A stretch of DNA of 11,017 nt. Origin: Alteromonadaceae bacterium. Its GTDB lineage: Bacteria > Pseudomonadota > Gammaproteobacteria > Pseudomonadales > Oleiphilaceae. A program made the translations under genes and the position numbers. The notes under the pieces are model-generated. The model was not told where the DNA came from. It worked only from the letters and a program-made list of their open reading frames with translations, and did no database searches. Shown here one piece after another: positions 1 through 5,568 of this stretch (positions within the stretch are counted from its first letter, which is position 1; each line of letters begins with the position of its first letter). The stretch lies in assembly GCA_013393545.1 (NCBI GenBank), contig JABXHG010000017.1, positions 1-11,017 on the forward strand. The letters are read 5' to 3'.

Positions 1-42
1 AACCAGGGTCTGCCACTGTTCTGGAGTACGGTGCTTTCTCAT
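1..42 (-). CDS. tnpA: IS66-family accessory protein TnpA, N-terminal 14 codons only
   Basis: An ATG at 42-40 opens a frame that runs off the window edge and encodes MRKHRTPEQWQTLV. The 'RTPEQWQxLV' pattern is typical of the N-terminus of IS66 TnpA accessory proteins, small putative DNA-binding proteins encoded ahead of tnpB and the tnpC transposase. A GAGG Shine-Dalgarno-like sequence lies 9 nt upstream of the ATG and is part of an inverted repeat (47-76). The fragment is partial because of the window edge, not by visible mutation. Identification rests on only 14 residues plus the IS66 end next to it. Confidence 0.6.
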   Translation of the reverse strand, partial: MRKHRTPEQWQTLV

Positions 43-46
43 GGGG

Positions 47-76
47 GTAACCTCGTATCGGGAAATGTGAGGTTAC
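47..76 (-). promoter_or_regulatory. 8-bp inverted repeat covering the tnpA ribosome-binding site
   Basis: The arms gtaacctc (47-54) and gaggttac (69-76) are perfect reverse complements separated by 14 bases. In minus-strand RNA the downstream arm contains the GAGG that serves as ribosome-binding site for the tnpA at 42. Folding would therefore bury the site. Sequestering a transposase-gene ribosome-binding site in read-through transcripts is an established device in other insertion sequences (IS10, IS50). Its use here is inferred. Confidence 0.45.
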
Positions 77-89
77 TGTAGAGCGAATC

Positions 90-182
90 TCAGCGGGGTG
101 GCAGAACGTCGCGGAATGAACGCTTACGATACAGGTAAATCTCCGGCAAATCCCAGGAGGGGCGAAGGTACCGGTGGCGCAT
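90..182 (-). pseudogene. tnpB: IS66-family TnpB, truncated after about 18 codons by another IS66
   Basis: The ATG at 182-180 overlaps the stop of the upstream tnpA as TAATG, the coupled arrangement usual for IS66 tnpA and tnpB. The first residues include LPEIYLYR, matching the start of TnpB proteins, where a conserved stretch of the D-x-RKSI-x-G-L type normally follows. Instead the frame enters GTAAGCG, the end of another IS66 element, at 127 and stops at 90-92. About 18 codons are native and about 12 come from the inserted element. Normal TnpB is about 115 residues, so this copy is inactive unless the rest lies beyond the inserted element. TnpB is needed for IS66 transposition, so the element is probably not autonomous. 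Confidence 0.65.
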
Positions 183-499
183 TACAGCTGCCTCAGCACG
201 GCACCGAGCAATTCCACATTGCCGGCGTGCAGGCCGGTGATCGAGACGCCGCCGGGCAAGGACACCGTTAACCCCTCTGACGACTCCGGGCCAGGCACTG
301 CCGATACCTTGGCAAACCCAGGCGACGACACGGGTTGCTCCGGAACCGACGCCTCCGGCCCAGTTAACTTTTTGCGCCAGTAAACAAAGCGGCAATAGGT
401 CAGTGACTGCTGCTGGCAATAGGCCATGCCAGACAAACCAGACGCCTGCCAGTCCTCGATATGTTGCTGCCAGAGACGTTTGCGTTCGGCGTGTGTCAT
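182..499 (-). CDS. tnpA: IS66-family insertion sequence accessory protein TnpA
   Basis: The product is a 105-residue protein beginning MTHAERKRLWQQHIEDW. The N-terminal half carries the pattern of IS66 TnpA (helical 'W..HI..W..SGLS...YC....L....F.YWRKKL'), which resembles a helix-turn-helix DNA-binding domain. The C-terminal part ends in a 'LPGGVSITGL' strand similar to that of the family. The ATG at 499 is preferred over one 14 codons upstream because AGGAGG lies 7 nt before it, whereas the upstream extension runs through that ribosome-binding site. TnpA is an accessory protein, with TnpB, to the TnpC transposase. The frame is intact, but tnpB directly downstream is broken. Length is normal for the family. 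Confidence 0.85.
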   Translation of the reverse strand: MTHAERKRLWQQHIEDWQASGLSGMAYCQQQSLTYCRFVYWRKKLTGPEASVPEQPVSSPGFAKVSAVPGPESSEGLTVSLPGGVSITGLHAGNVELLGAVLRQL

Positions 500-512
500 G
501 CTGATTCCTCCT

Positions 513-582
513 GGTATTGACGAGGAAATCAGTGTGGGCAATCTTGGTAAGCGAATGTAGGTGCGGGTTTATTGGCGCTTAC
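513..582 (-). repeat. 70-bp tandem repeat, inner copy (IS66 element A end and leader)
   Basis: This copy matches 583-652 at 67 of 70 positions (differences at 516/586, 551/621 and 559/629). In minus-strand reading it starts with the IS66-type terminus GTAAGCG at 582. It directly precedes the tnpA ribosome-binding site, so it is the native leader of that gene. Confidence 0.9.
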
Positions 583-652
583 GGTGTTGACGAGGAAATC
601 AGTGTGGGCAATCTTGGTAACCGAATGTCGGTGCGGGTTTATTGGCGCTTAC
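583..652 (-). repeat. 70-bp tandem repeat, outer copy (second IS66 end)
   Basis: This is the head-to-tail duplicate of 513-582. It also starts, in minus-strand reading, with GTAAGCG at 652, so the element carries two potential outer ends 70 bp apart. After 652 the similarity ends and unrelated sequence begins. Confidence 0.9.
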
Positions 653-924
653 AGCTGTTTGGCCTGTTTGCTCAGGGTCGATACTGGATCACCCGGGCTT
701 TGCGCTGGGAAGTTAAACGACCTAAGAAGGCAGAACCAGAGATTAATTCAGGTTCTTCCTGGCTGGACCGCCTAAATCAGTTAACCCAGGTTCAGGAAGC
801 GACAGCAGCAGAGATCGCCGCATTGCCCGATGATACCGCTTATGCCTGGGAGAAGTTGAGTGGTGAGGTTCACCCGCCACCTTGGAGTTCTGTCAATAAC
901 TGTACGGCATTGAGCCGGCGATAG
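652..924 (+). pseudogene. Orphan coding fragment, 5' end lost at the IS66 boundary; function not recognised
   Basis: Immediately outside the IS66 end a plus-strand frame stays open for about 90 codons to a TAG at 922-924. It reads like real protein (for example RYWITRALRWEVKRPKK and the acidic AEIAALPDDTAYAWEKLSGEV), with no obvious low-complexity sequence. The only in-frame starts lie inside the IS terminal repeats, so the piece looks like the 3' remainder of a gene whose 5' part was displaced by the insertion. I do not recognise the family. The base composition is closer to the core genome than to the AT-rich gene that follows. It could also be a chance open frame, since it is short and lacks a start. 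Confidence 0.3.
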
Positions 925-968
925 TAGAGCAACCTATCAGCTCTAAATTCATTTGCTAGGCCTATTAT

Positions 969-3011
969 CTATCTGTTTACTATAAGCGGAAAACCGAAAT
1001 CGGTGTTCAAAATAGTATTTAACTCATGCTCTTGACTAACTTCTAACCGACGCAGAACGGCCTTTGAGCCAGGAATTATTTGTATTGAAGATTCATAATA
1101 CGCACAAAAAAGCGCATCCTTCATCAAACGGAGCTGAGGTGGATTTGCTAAATATTTCTCTATCTTGTCCTGCGCATCTGAAGGAGACTTGTAAATCTCA
1201 ACTTCAACTTCATGAGAAATTGAGGTGCCGGAATCATGGGAAAGGATTGGAATTAGTCCTTTCTTAACAAAAAATGCCTCAAAAATTAACTGGTCTGTGA
1301 TGGGAACCCCATCTATAACACAGCCAGCACAAATAAAATTACTTACAAAAACCAGCGGTATGGTTTCAAGTTCATCTGCCTCAATATTCAGATTATATCG
1401 AGAAACAAATTTTTGCCTGTTATTTAATATGAAATCACTCTTTCTTTTGGCTTGATCAACTCCTTCCTTAATTCTCCTAGAGGCGGTTCCAAACGAAACC
1501 GGGCTATCAACTGCCACAATATTTTTAATCTCGATTACCAAAGCCCTGTTACCGATAATCACTAACGAGTCAATTTCTTCAAACTGCCCAGAAAACCTAA
1601 TTACTTTGTCAGGGACCTGGAAACTTGTCTCTGATATTGGGGAATGGTCAATTGATTCATTAATTCTAGTTCTTATGTATTCCTCGAATCCATCACCTTT
1701 CTTGCTGAGAGAAATATTTAACTGCCGAAGCCAAAACTCTGCATTCCTACTAAGAACAGCCTCCATAAAAGGTGCTATAAGGACGAAGCTTTTACTGTCA
1801 TTTTTTTTGATAAATGGATTGGACCATAAGTCGTAGTCGCCCCCAAAATCGAAGTGCAGAAATTCGATAATTCTCTTAGTCTTATTTCTTGGGAATCCAA
1901 TACATTTCGAAACTACCTGTGCAAGTTTTCCTGTATCAATCTCAAAATTAAATCTAGACAAATCGCCTTTTTTGAAGTAGGACGTATTGTTACTTAACGT
2001 TCCATACTTCCACGCCGAAAAAATCCTCAACGACAAGAAAACGTCGAAAACATCACTTAGAGAAAACCCAAGCTCAGAAGACTCTTTTGAGCAAACACTC
2101 TCTGAAATAGACTCCTTGATGTCAGCAATATCCTTTTTAGCACTAGCATAAATTCCATGCAATTCAATACTTTGATCTTTTAACTGGACTGCGCGATATG
2201 ATACACCTTTGGACTTCCCCGCCTCGATAGGGAACTTGTAATTCATTGAATCTTGGCGGTTTTTAACGAAAGACCCTGTAATAGCCGAAACCGCTGCTCT
2301 ATGATTTTCCATCCTCATCAAAGATACAGTTTTTGCTATATTAAGTTCATTAAATACTGGATTAAGTAATAGAATATTATTTGAGGTATCGTAAAGGGGA
2401 ATATTTTCCTCATATACAACTAAATGCCAGTAAGATTCCAGCAAGTCATATAGCGCAGAAGCCATTTCTTGAAAATGAAGCCATTCCATTTCGTCGAGTG
2501 GCTCAAAATTATCTCCACATCTATCGACTTTTTTATTCGCAAGCAAGCTGCCTAATATAAGTCGGAAATTGTCTACCATTTGATGCGCACTATCAGTGAT
2601 AGTGAGATGGCCGTTATTAGAGTCCTCGGGCCCGATCGCGGCTCCAGGCAGGCCCGATAGGTTATTTATTATGATGTCGTCGGTTTGATTCGATGCCGAA
2701 AATTCGTCAACACGCTGTTGTATTTTCTGAGCAAAGGCCTTTCTGTGCCGATTGCTCAAACTCACGAAATGCCTTCTCAATACGCCATTCTTCAGTGACG
2801 CGGGCTTTCGTCTATCAAGCTCGGTCAACTGATCTCGTAACAATTCGAGTGTTTGGAAAAGAATAGCTCCGAACGAATGGGCTGCCTGAGATTGCCGTCG
2901 ATGGAATCCGTATTCGAGCTCGTGCTTTTTCCAATTGGCGAGCTTGAACCCTCGTTGCGTTGGGTGCTTAATTTTAATCTTCGGCGATTGTAGAGCTTCT
3001 ATAAATTCCAT
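969..3011 (-). CDS. Large protein of unknown function with C-terminal PD-(D/E)XK nuclease-like domain
   Basis: This is a 680-residue protein from the ATG at 3011. Ten more codons are possible from 3041, but the ATG at 3011 has AGGGA/GGAAAG upstream and the 3041 one has no ribosome-binding site. Numbered from the longer start, the first ~440 residues are mainly predicted-helical, with no motif I recognise and no signal peptide or clear membrane span. Residues ~451-535 show the PD-(D/E)XK order: a helix with E453/E454, then EEIDSLVIIGNRALVIEIKN giving D491 and E504-x-K506, then a helix with Q530. This is the layout of NERD-like and restriction-type Mg-dependent nucleases. Residues ~560-600 may finish the fold, and a ~90-residue tail follows. 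The DNA is much AT-richer than the core genes, and the gene sits between an IS66 remnant and a tRNA-Leu, indicating horizontal transfer. A role in DNA cleavage, possibly phage defence, is inference. The frame is intact. Confidence 0.75.
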   Translation of the reverse strand: MEFIEALQSPKIKIKHPTQRGFKLANWKKHELEYGFHRRQSQAAHSFGAILFQTLELLRDQLTELDRRKPASLKNGVLRRHFVSLSNRHRKAFAQKIQQRVDEFSASNQTDDIIINNLSGLPGAAIGPEDSNNGHLTITDSAHQMVDNFRLILGSLLANKKVDRCGDNFEPLDEMEWLHFQEMASALYDLLESYWHLVVYEENIPLYDTSNNILLLNPVFNELNIAKTVSLMRMENHRAAVSAITGSFVKNRQDSMNYKFPIEAGKSKGVSYRAVQLKDQSIELHGIYASAKKDIADIKESISESVCSKESSELGFSLSDVFDVFLSLRIFSAWKYGTLSNNTSYFKKGDLSRFNFEIDTGKLAQVVSKCIGFPRNKTKRIIEFLHFDFGGDYDLWSNPFIKKNDSKSFVLIAPFMEAVLSRNAEFWLRQLNISLSKKGDGFEEYIRTRINESIDHSPISETSFQVPDKVIRFSGQFEEIDSLVIIGNRALVIEIKNIVAVDSPVSFGTASRRIKEGVDQAKRKSDFILNNRQKFVSRYNLNIEADELETIPLVFVSNFICAGCVIDGVPITDQLIFEAFFVKKGLIPILSHDSGTSISHEVEVEIYKSPSDAQDKIEKYLANPPQLRLMKDALFCAYYESSIQIIPGSKAVLRRLEVSQEHELNTILNTDFGFPLIVNR

Positions 3012-3070
3012 CTTTCCACTTCCCTGAGCAATCATAGGCATACAGAGACTGACACAACGAAGCTGCCAGT

Positions 3071-3090
3071 GTCTACATAGCGTCTACATA
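3071..3090. repeat. Two direct copies of GTCTACATA, 11 bp apart
   Basis: The nonamer gtctacata occurs at 3071-3079 and 3082-3090, one helical turn apart. It lies in the short gap between the AT-rich nuclease-like gene and the 3' end of tRNA-Leu. Same-face direct repeats fit either an operator for that gene or integrase arm-type sites of an island integrated at the tRNA. Neither role is shown by the sequence alone. Confidence 0.4.
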
Positions 3091-3145
3091 AGAAATAAAG
3101 AATCGAAAAGGGACTGGAATACAATCGATAACTTACTGATTTAAA

Positions 3146-3233
3146 TGGTGCCCGGGGCCGGAATCGAACCGGCACGACCCTAAGGGTCGAGAGATTTTAA
3201 GTCTCTTGTGTCTACCAATTTCACCACCCGGGC
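3146..3233 (-). tRNA. tRNA-Leu (anticodon UAA), CCA encoded
   Basis: On the minus strand an 88-nt class II tRNA starts GCCCGGGTGGTG and ends CCCGGGCACCA. The acceptor stem pairs 3227-3233 with 3150-3156, with discriminator A at 3149 and encoded CCA at 3148-3146. The anticodon arm is AGAGA-CTTAAAA-TCTCT with anticodon TAA at 3199-3197, reading UUA leucine codons. A long variable arm (CGACCCTTAGGGTCG) and a T arm with GGTTCGATTCC are present, all as in bacterial tRNA-Leu. The 3' end faces the AT-rich accessory block, the orientation seen when islands integrate at tRNA genes. Confidence 0.96.
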
Positions 3234-3260
3234 ATAGAGGGAGGCTGTTCAGGGGCCGAA

Positions 3261-3289
3261 ATTGTATAAGGCCCGCTGGCTTACCGCAA
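3261..3289 (-). promoter_or_regulatory. Sigma-70-type promoter of tRNA-Leu
   Basis: On the minus strand TTGCGG (3289-3284) is followed after exactly 17 bp by TACAAT (3266-3261), which matches five of six bases of the -10 consensus. The mature tRNA starts 27 bp downstream of the -10. The bases after the -10 are GC-rich (TTCGGCCCC), as is usual for stable-RNA promoters under stringent control. The -35 box lies 4 bp past the methyltransferase stop codon, so the tRNA has its own promoter within the gene gap. Confidence 0.6.
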
Positions 3290-3292
3290 CTC

Positions 3293-3922
3293 TTATGGCG
3301 ATTGAGGCTTTACGGCCCTGCCCTTGTACAAATACCCGGCAATTTTCGGTGCGTTGGGCATGTAGAGGTTTTCCAGCTCGGTGATCTCGAAGCCGGCCTG
3401 GCGAATCAGGTCGGCTATGTGGCGGTTCAGGTGGCAGCCGCCGGCGATTTTCTTCCAGCCGGGTGTGATGCGGTGTTGCCATTTACGGGTGGTGTCGTGG
3501 GGCGCTTCACCGTGTTCCAGGAACAACAGTTCGCCGCCGGGTTTGAGTACCCGTTTCATTTGCTGCAGGGCGGTGTGCCAGTCGGGGATGGTGCACAGGG
3601 TGAAGGTCAGCAGCACGGTGTCTACCGAGTTGTCTGCCAGCGGTACCTGTTCGCCCGGCAGGCCCAGCCATTCCACGGAAACCGGCGAGGCGTCTATGTT
3701 TTTCAGTGCCTTGCGGCGCATACCTTCAGACGGCTCCAGGCCGTAAACGTGCTCCACCTGTTCCGGGTTGTAGAGCGACAGGTTCACGCCCGAGCCCATG
3801 CCCACCTCCAGAACCCGGCCACGGGCCAGGGGCACCAACTGTTCACGCAGCTTCATTACTTGCCCAAGCGAACAGGCTTTATCCACCAGGTGTGGGAGAA
3901 TTCTTTCATCGTAAAAACGCAT
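3293..3922 (-). CDS. Class I SAM-dependent methyltransferase
   Basis: The product is a 209-residue Rossmann-fold methyltransferase. Motif I, the SAM-binding glycine loop, is VLEVGMGSG at residues 37-45. The acidic residue that normally contacts the SAM ribose is E63 in YGLEPS. A post-motif strand DTVLLTFTLC spans 101-110, and VLKPGGELLFLEHG at 125-138 is typical of the Methyltransf_11/UbiE-like group. The TFTLCTIPD and FLEHG spacing resembles METTL7-like small methyltransferases, whose substrates are thiols or lipids. The substrate here cannot be told from sequence. The start at 3922 has AGGGA about 7 nt upstream. No signal peptide is seen. It stands alone, divergent from the cyd operon, and codon use is like the core genes. 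Confidence 0.85.
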   Translation of the reverse strand: MRFYDERILPHLVDKACSLGQVMKLREQLVPLARGRVLEVGMGSGVNLSLYNPEQVEHVYGLEPSEGMRRKALKNIDASPVSVEWLGLPGEQVPLADNSVDTVLLTFTLCTIPDWHTALQQMKRVLKPGGELLFLEHGEAPHDTTRKWQHRITPGWKKIAGGCHLNRHIADLIRQAGFEITELENLYMPNAPKIAGYLYKGRAVKPQSP

Positions 3923-4132
3923 GAGAGTCCCTATAATCGTGTAGTGAGCTACCTGCTACCAATTGCAAGTTGGGTGCGACAAACTGCCCTATACAAATCC
4001 GCAAGAATTCACGTAGCATTTAACTCAACTGCCGGTAATAACAACATAACAAAATGAACTATGGCAGCGGCTGGGCGAGTTTGGCGCTAACCGGCTCGCT
4101 CGTGATGTTTGTTGGCGTTACCGGAGGTTCCT
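3923..4132. promoter_or_regulatory. Divergent intergenic region between the methyltransferase and cydA
   Basis: This 210-bp region must hold the promoters for the methyltransferase (leftward) and the cyd operon (rightward). It is AT-richer around 3925-4055. Weak candidates include a TATAAT at 3932-3937 (plus strand, poor -35) and TTGGGT-N16-TACAAA at about 3970-3997 (plus strand). None is strong enough to assign. I looked for an FNR/Anr box (TTGAT-N4-ATCAA), common before oxygen-regulated oxidase genes, and found none with good symmetry. The last ~80 bp contain the small ORF described at 4054. Confidence 0.4.
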
Positions 4133-4143
4133 ATGGAGCTTGA
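4054..4143 (+). CDS. Candidate 29-aa hydrophobic small protein overlapping the cydA start
   Basis: The ATG at 4054 opens 29 codons ending in TGA at 4141-4143, reading MNYGSGWASLALTGSLVMF followed by a glycine-rich tail. Residues ~7-22 could form one membrane span. The frame contains the cydA ribosome-binding site and overlaps the cydA start by 11 nt, so translation could be coupled. Single-span subunits of 30-40 residues (CydX, CydH, CydS, DUF2474-type) are known parts of bd oxidases, and no such ORF lies after cydB here. Against it: there is no good ribosome-binding site before the ATG, and it does not resemble the CydX sequence I know. It may be a chance frame. Confidence 0.3.
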   Translation: MNYGSGWASLALTGSLVMFVGVTGGSYGA

Positions 4144-5566
4144 TCCGATTTTACTATCGCGAATACAGTTCGCGTTCGTGGTGTCTTTCCACGCAATTTT
4201 CCCGGTGTTTACCATCGGCCTTGCCTCTTATATTGCCGTACTCGAAGGGCTCGCCTTCAAAACCGGCAACCCGGTCTGGACCAAGCTGTCCGGCTTCTGG
4301 ACCAAGGTGTTTGCCGTCGTGTTCGGCATGGGCGTGGTCTCCGGGATTGTGATGTCCTTCCAGTTCGGTACTAACTGGAGTGCTTTCTCGCAGGCGACCG
4401 CCAACTTCCTCGGGCCGATTCTCAGTTACGAGGTTATCACAGCGTTCTTCCTGGAGGCGGCGTTCCTTGGCGTTCTGCTGTTCGGCCGCAACAAGGTCCC
4501 GCCCGGCGTTCATCTGTTTGCTGCCATCATGGTTGCCACCGGCACCTTTGTCTCCTCGTTCTGGATCTTGTCAGCAAACAGCTGGATGCAAACCCCGGCG
4601 GGCTTCGAGCTGCGTGACGGTATTTTCCACGTAACCTCCTGGACTGAAGCCATCTTCAACCCGTCTTTCCAGTATCGCTTCATGCACATGGGGCTGGCCT
4701 CATTCCTGACTGGCAGCTTTGTCGTGGCCGGTGTCAGTGCCTGGTACCTGCTGCGTGGTCGTGAGGTGGAAGCCAACCGCAAGGCCTTGTCCATGTGTCT
4801 TTGGCTGATCCTGTTCATTGCTCCGGCCCAGCTGGTGGTGGGCGATTTCCACGGCCTGAACACCCTGGAGCATCAGCCCGCCAAAGTCGCAGCAATGGAA
4901 GGTAACTGGGAAACCCAGTCCAACGTCCCGCTGCTGCTGTTCGCCATTCCGGATCAGGACGCGCAGACCAACCACTTTGAGTTGGGCATCCCCAGTATGG
5001 CCAGCATGATCCTGACCCACGAATGGGATGGCATTGTGCCCGGTTTGAAAGACTTCCCCCGTGAAGAGCAGCCACCGGTGGCCATTGTGTTCTGGTCTTT
5101 CCGCATCATGGTCGGTATTGGTACCGCGATGATTCTGGTCGGTCTTACTGGCCTGTATATGCGCCGCAAGGGCCGCTACTGGCAATCACCGGTATTCCTG
5201 AACATTCTGCGGGTCATGAGTCTGTCGCCGTTTGTTGCGGTACTGACCGGCTGGTTCGTTACCGAGGTGGGCCGCTCTCCGTGGCTGGTATATGGCCTTG
5301 TCGACTATTCTGCCGCTGTCACGCCATCTCTGACCGGTGGCATGGCTCTGTTCACGCTGATCGGCTACATCGTGGTTTATTCACTGGTCTTTGCGGCCGG
5401 TGTCTACTACCTGATGCGGGTTCTGTTCGCAGGTCTTGAGGACGATCACGGGGAAGAAGACGACGATTCTGTGGAGCGCCCTGCCCGTCCTCTTTCTGCG
5501 GCGCACGTTCCATTTGAATACGACGATCACGGCCGTGCAGTGCCGGCAAAAGACGGAGGGCAATAA
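4133..5566 (+). CDS. cydA: Cytochrome bd-type quinol oxidase subunit I
   Basis: This 477-residue multi-span membrane protein oxidises quinol and reduces oxygen to water without pumping protons. Haem ligands are visible by comparison with E. coli CydA: H20 (b595 ligand), E100 and E108 (haem d and proton path), H185 and M326 in FRIMVG (b558 ligands). The quinol-binding segment K251-VAAMEGNWET keeps the equivalents of E. coli K252 and E257. E378 in TEVGRSPW matches E. coli E445. The H185-to-M326 distance is about 65 residues shorter than in E. coli (186 to 393), so this is the short Q-loop class, which includes the cyanide-insensitive oxidases (CioA). The ATG at 4133 is chosen because GGAGG lies 5 nt upstream; the frame extends 8 codons further but without a site. 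It is the first large gene of the cydABDC operon. Confidence 0.96.
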   Translation: MELDPILLSRIQFAFVVSFHAIFPVFTIGLASYIAVLEGLAFKTGNPVWTKLSGFWTKVFAVVFGMGVVSGIVMSFQFGTNWSAFSQATANFLGPILSYEVITAFFLEAAFLGVLLFGRNKVPPGVHLFAAIMVATGTFVSSFWILSANSWMQTPAGFELRDGIFHVTSWTEAIFNPSFQYRFMHMGLASFLTGSFVVAGVSAWYLLRGREVEANRKALSMCLWLILFIAPAQLVVGDFHGLNTLEHQPAKVAAMEGNWETQSNVPLLLFAIPDQDAQTNHFELGIPSMASMILTHEWDGIVPGLKDFPREEQPPVAIVFWSFRIMVGIGTAMILVGLTGLYMRRKGRYWQSPVFLNILRVMSLSPFVAVLTGWFVTEVGRSPWLVYGLVDYSAAVTPSLTGGMALFTLIGYIVVYSLVFAAGVYYLMRVLFAGLEDDHGEEDDDSVERPARPLSAAHVPFEYDDHGRAVPAKDGGQ

Positions 5567-5568
5567 TT

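Larger units (their letters stand above)
1..127 (-). mobile_element. IS66-family element B, left end only (continues past the window edge)
   Basis: Read on the minus strand, this stretch begins at 127 with GTAAGCG, the terminal sequence typical of IS66-family inverted repeats. It continues through about 85 bp of leader into an IS66-type tnpA start at position 42. The junction falls inside the tnpB frame of another IS66-family element, so this copy inserted into a relative. IS66 elements usually make an 8-bp target duplication. The 8 bases just outside the junction (128-135, gatacagg) would be that target and should recur beyond the far end of the element, outside this window. The call rests on the terminal motif, the position and the tnpA N-terminus; the other end is not visible. 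Confidence 0.7.
128..652 (-). mobile_element. IS66-family element A, end portion, interrupted at tnpB
   Basis: The element reads leftward. It has an outer terminal repeat (GTAAGCGCCAATAAACCCGC in minus-strand reading, starting at 652), a second tandem copy of the same end starting at 582, tnpA at 499-182, then the start of tnpB up to 128, where element B is inserted. The tnpA-tnpB order and the TAATG overlap are as in canonical IS66. The far part of the element (rest of tnpB, tnpC and right end) would lie beyond element B outside the window. If an 8-bp target duplication exists, 653-660 (agctgttt) is one copy, assuming the outer repeat is the true boundary. Confidence 0.7.

Noticed and set aside
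523..551. TTGCCC-N17-AATACC on the minus strand as the tnpA promoter of element A
   Set aside because: The -10 matches only three of six bases and the would-be transcript start falls on the tnpA ribosome-binding site.
513..652. CRISPR-like repeat structure
   Set aside because: There are only two copies, 70 bp long, directly adjacent without spacers, and they are explained as a duplicated IS66 end.
3909..3937. TATAAT at 3932-3937 as a plus-strand promoter for the cyd operon
   Set aside because: The hexamer 17 bp upstream (tcgtaa) matches only three of six -35 bases, and the site lies about 200 bp from cydA; too weak to assign.
3206..4057. 283-codon plus-strand open frame
   Set aside because: It lies antisense to the methyltransferase and runs through the tRNA-Leu gene; its sequence has the low-complexity look of an antisense frame in GC-rich DNA, and the minus-strand frame has clear methyltransferase motifs.
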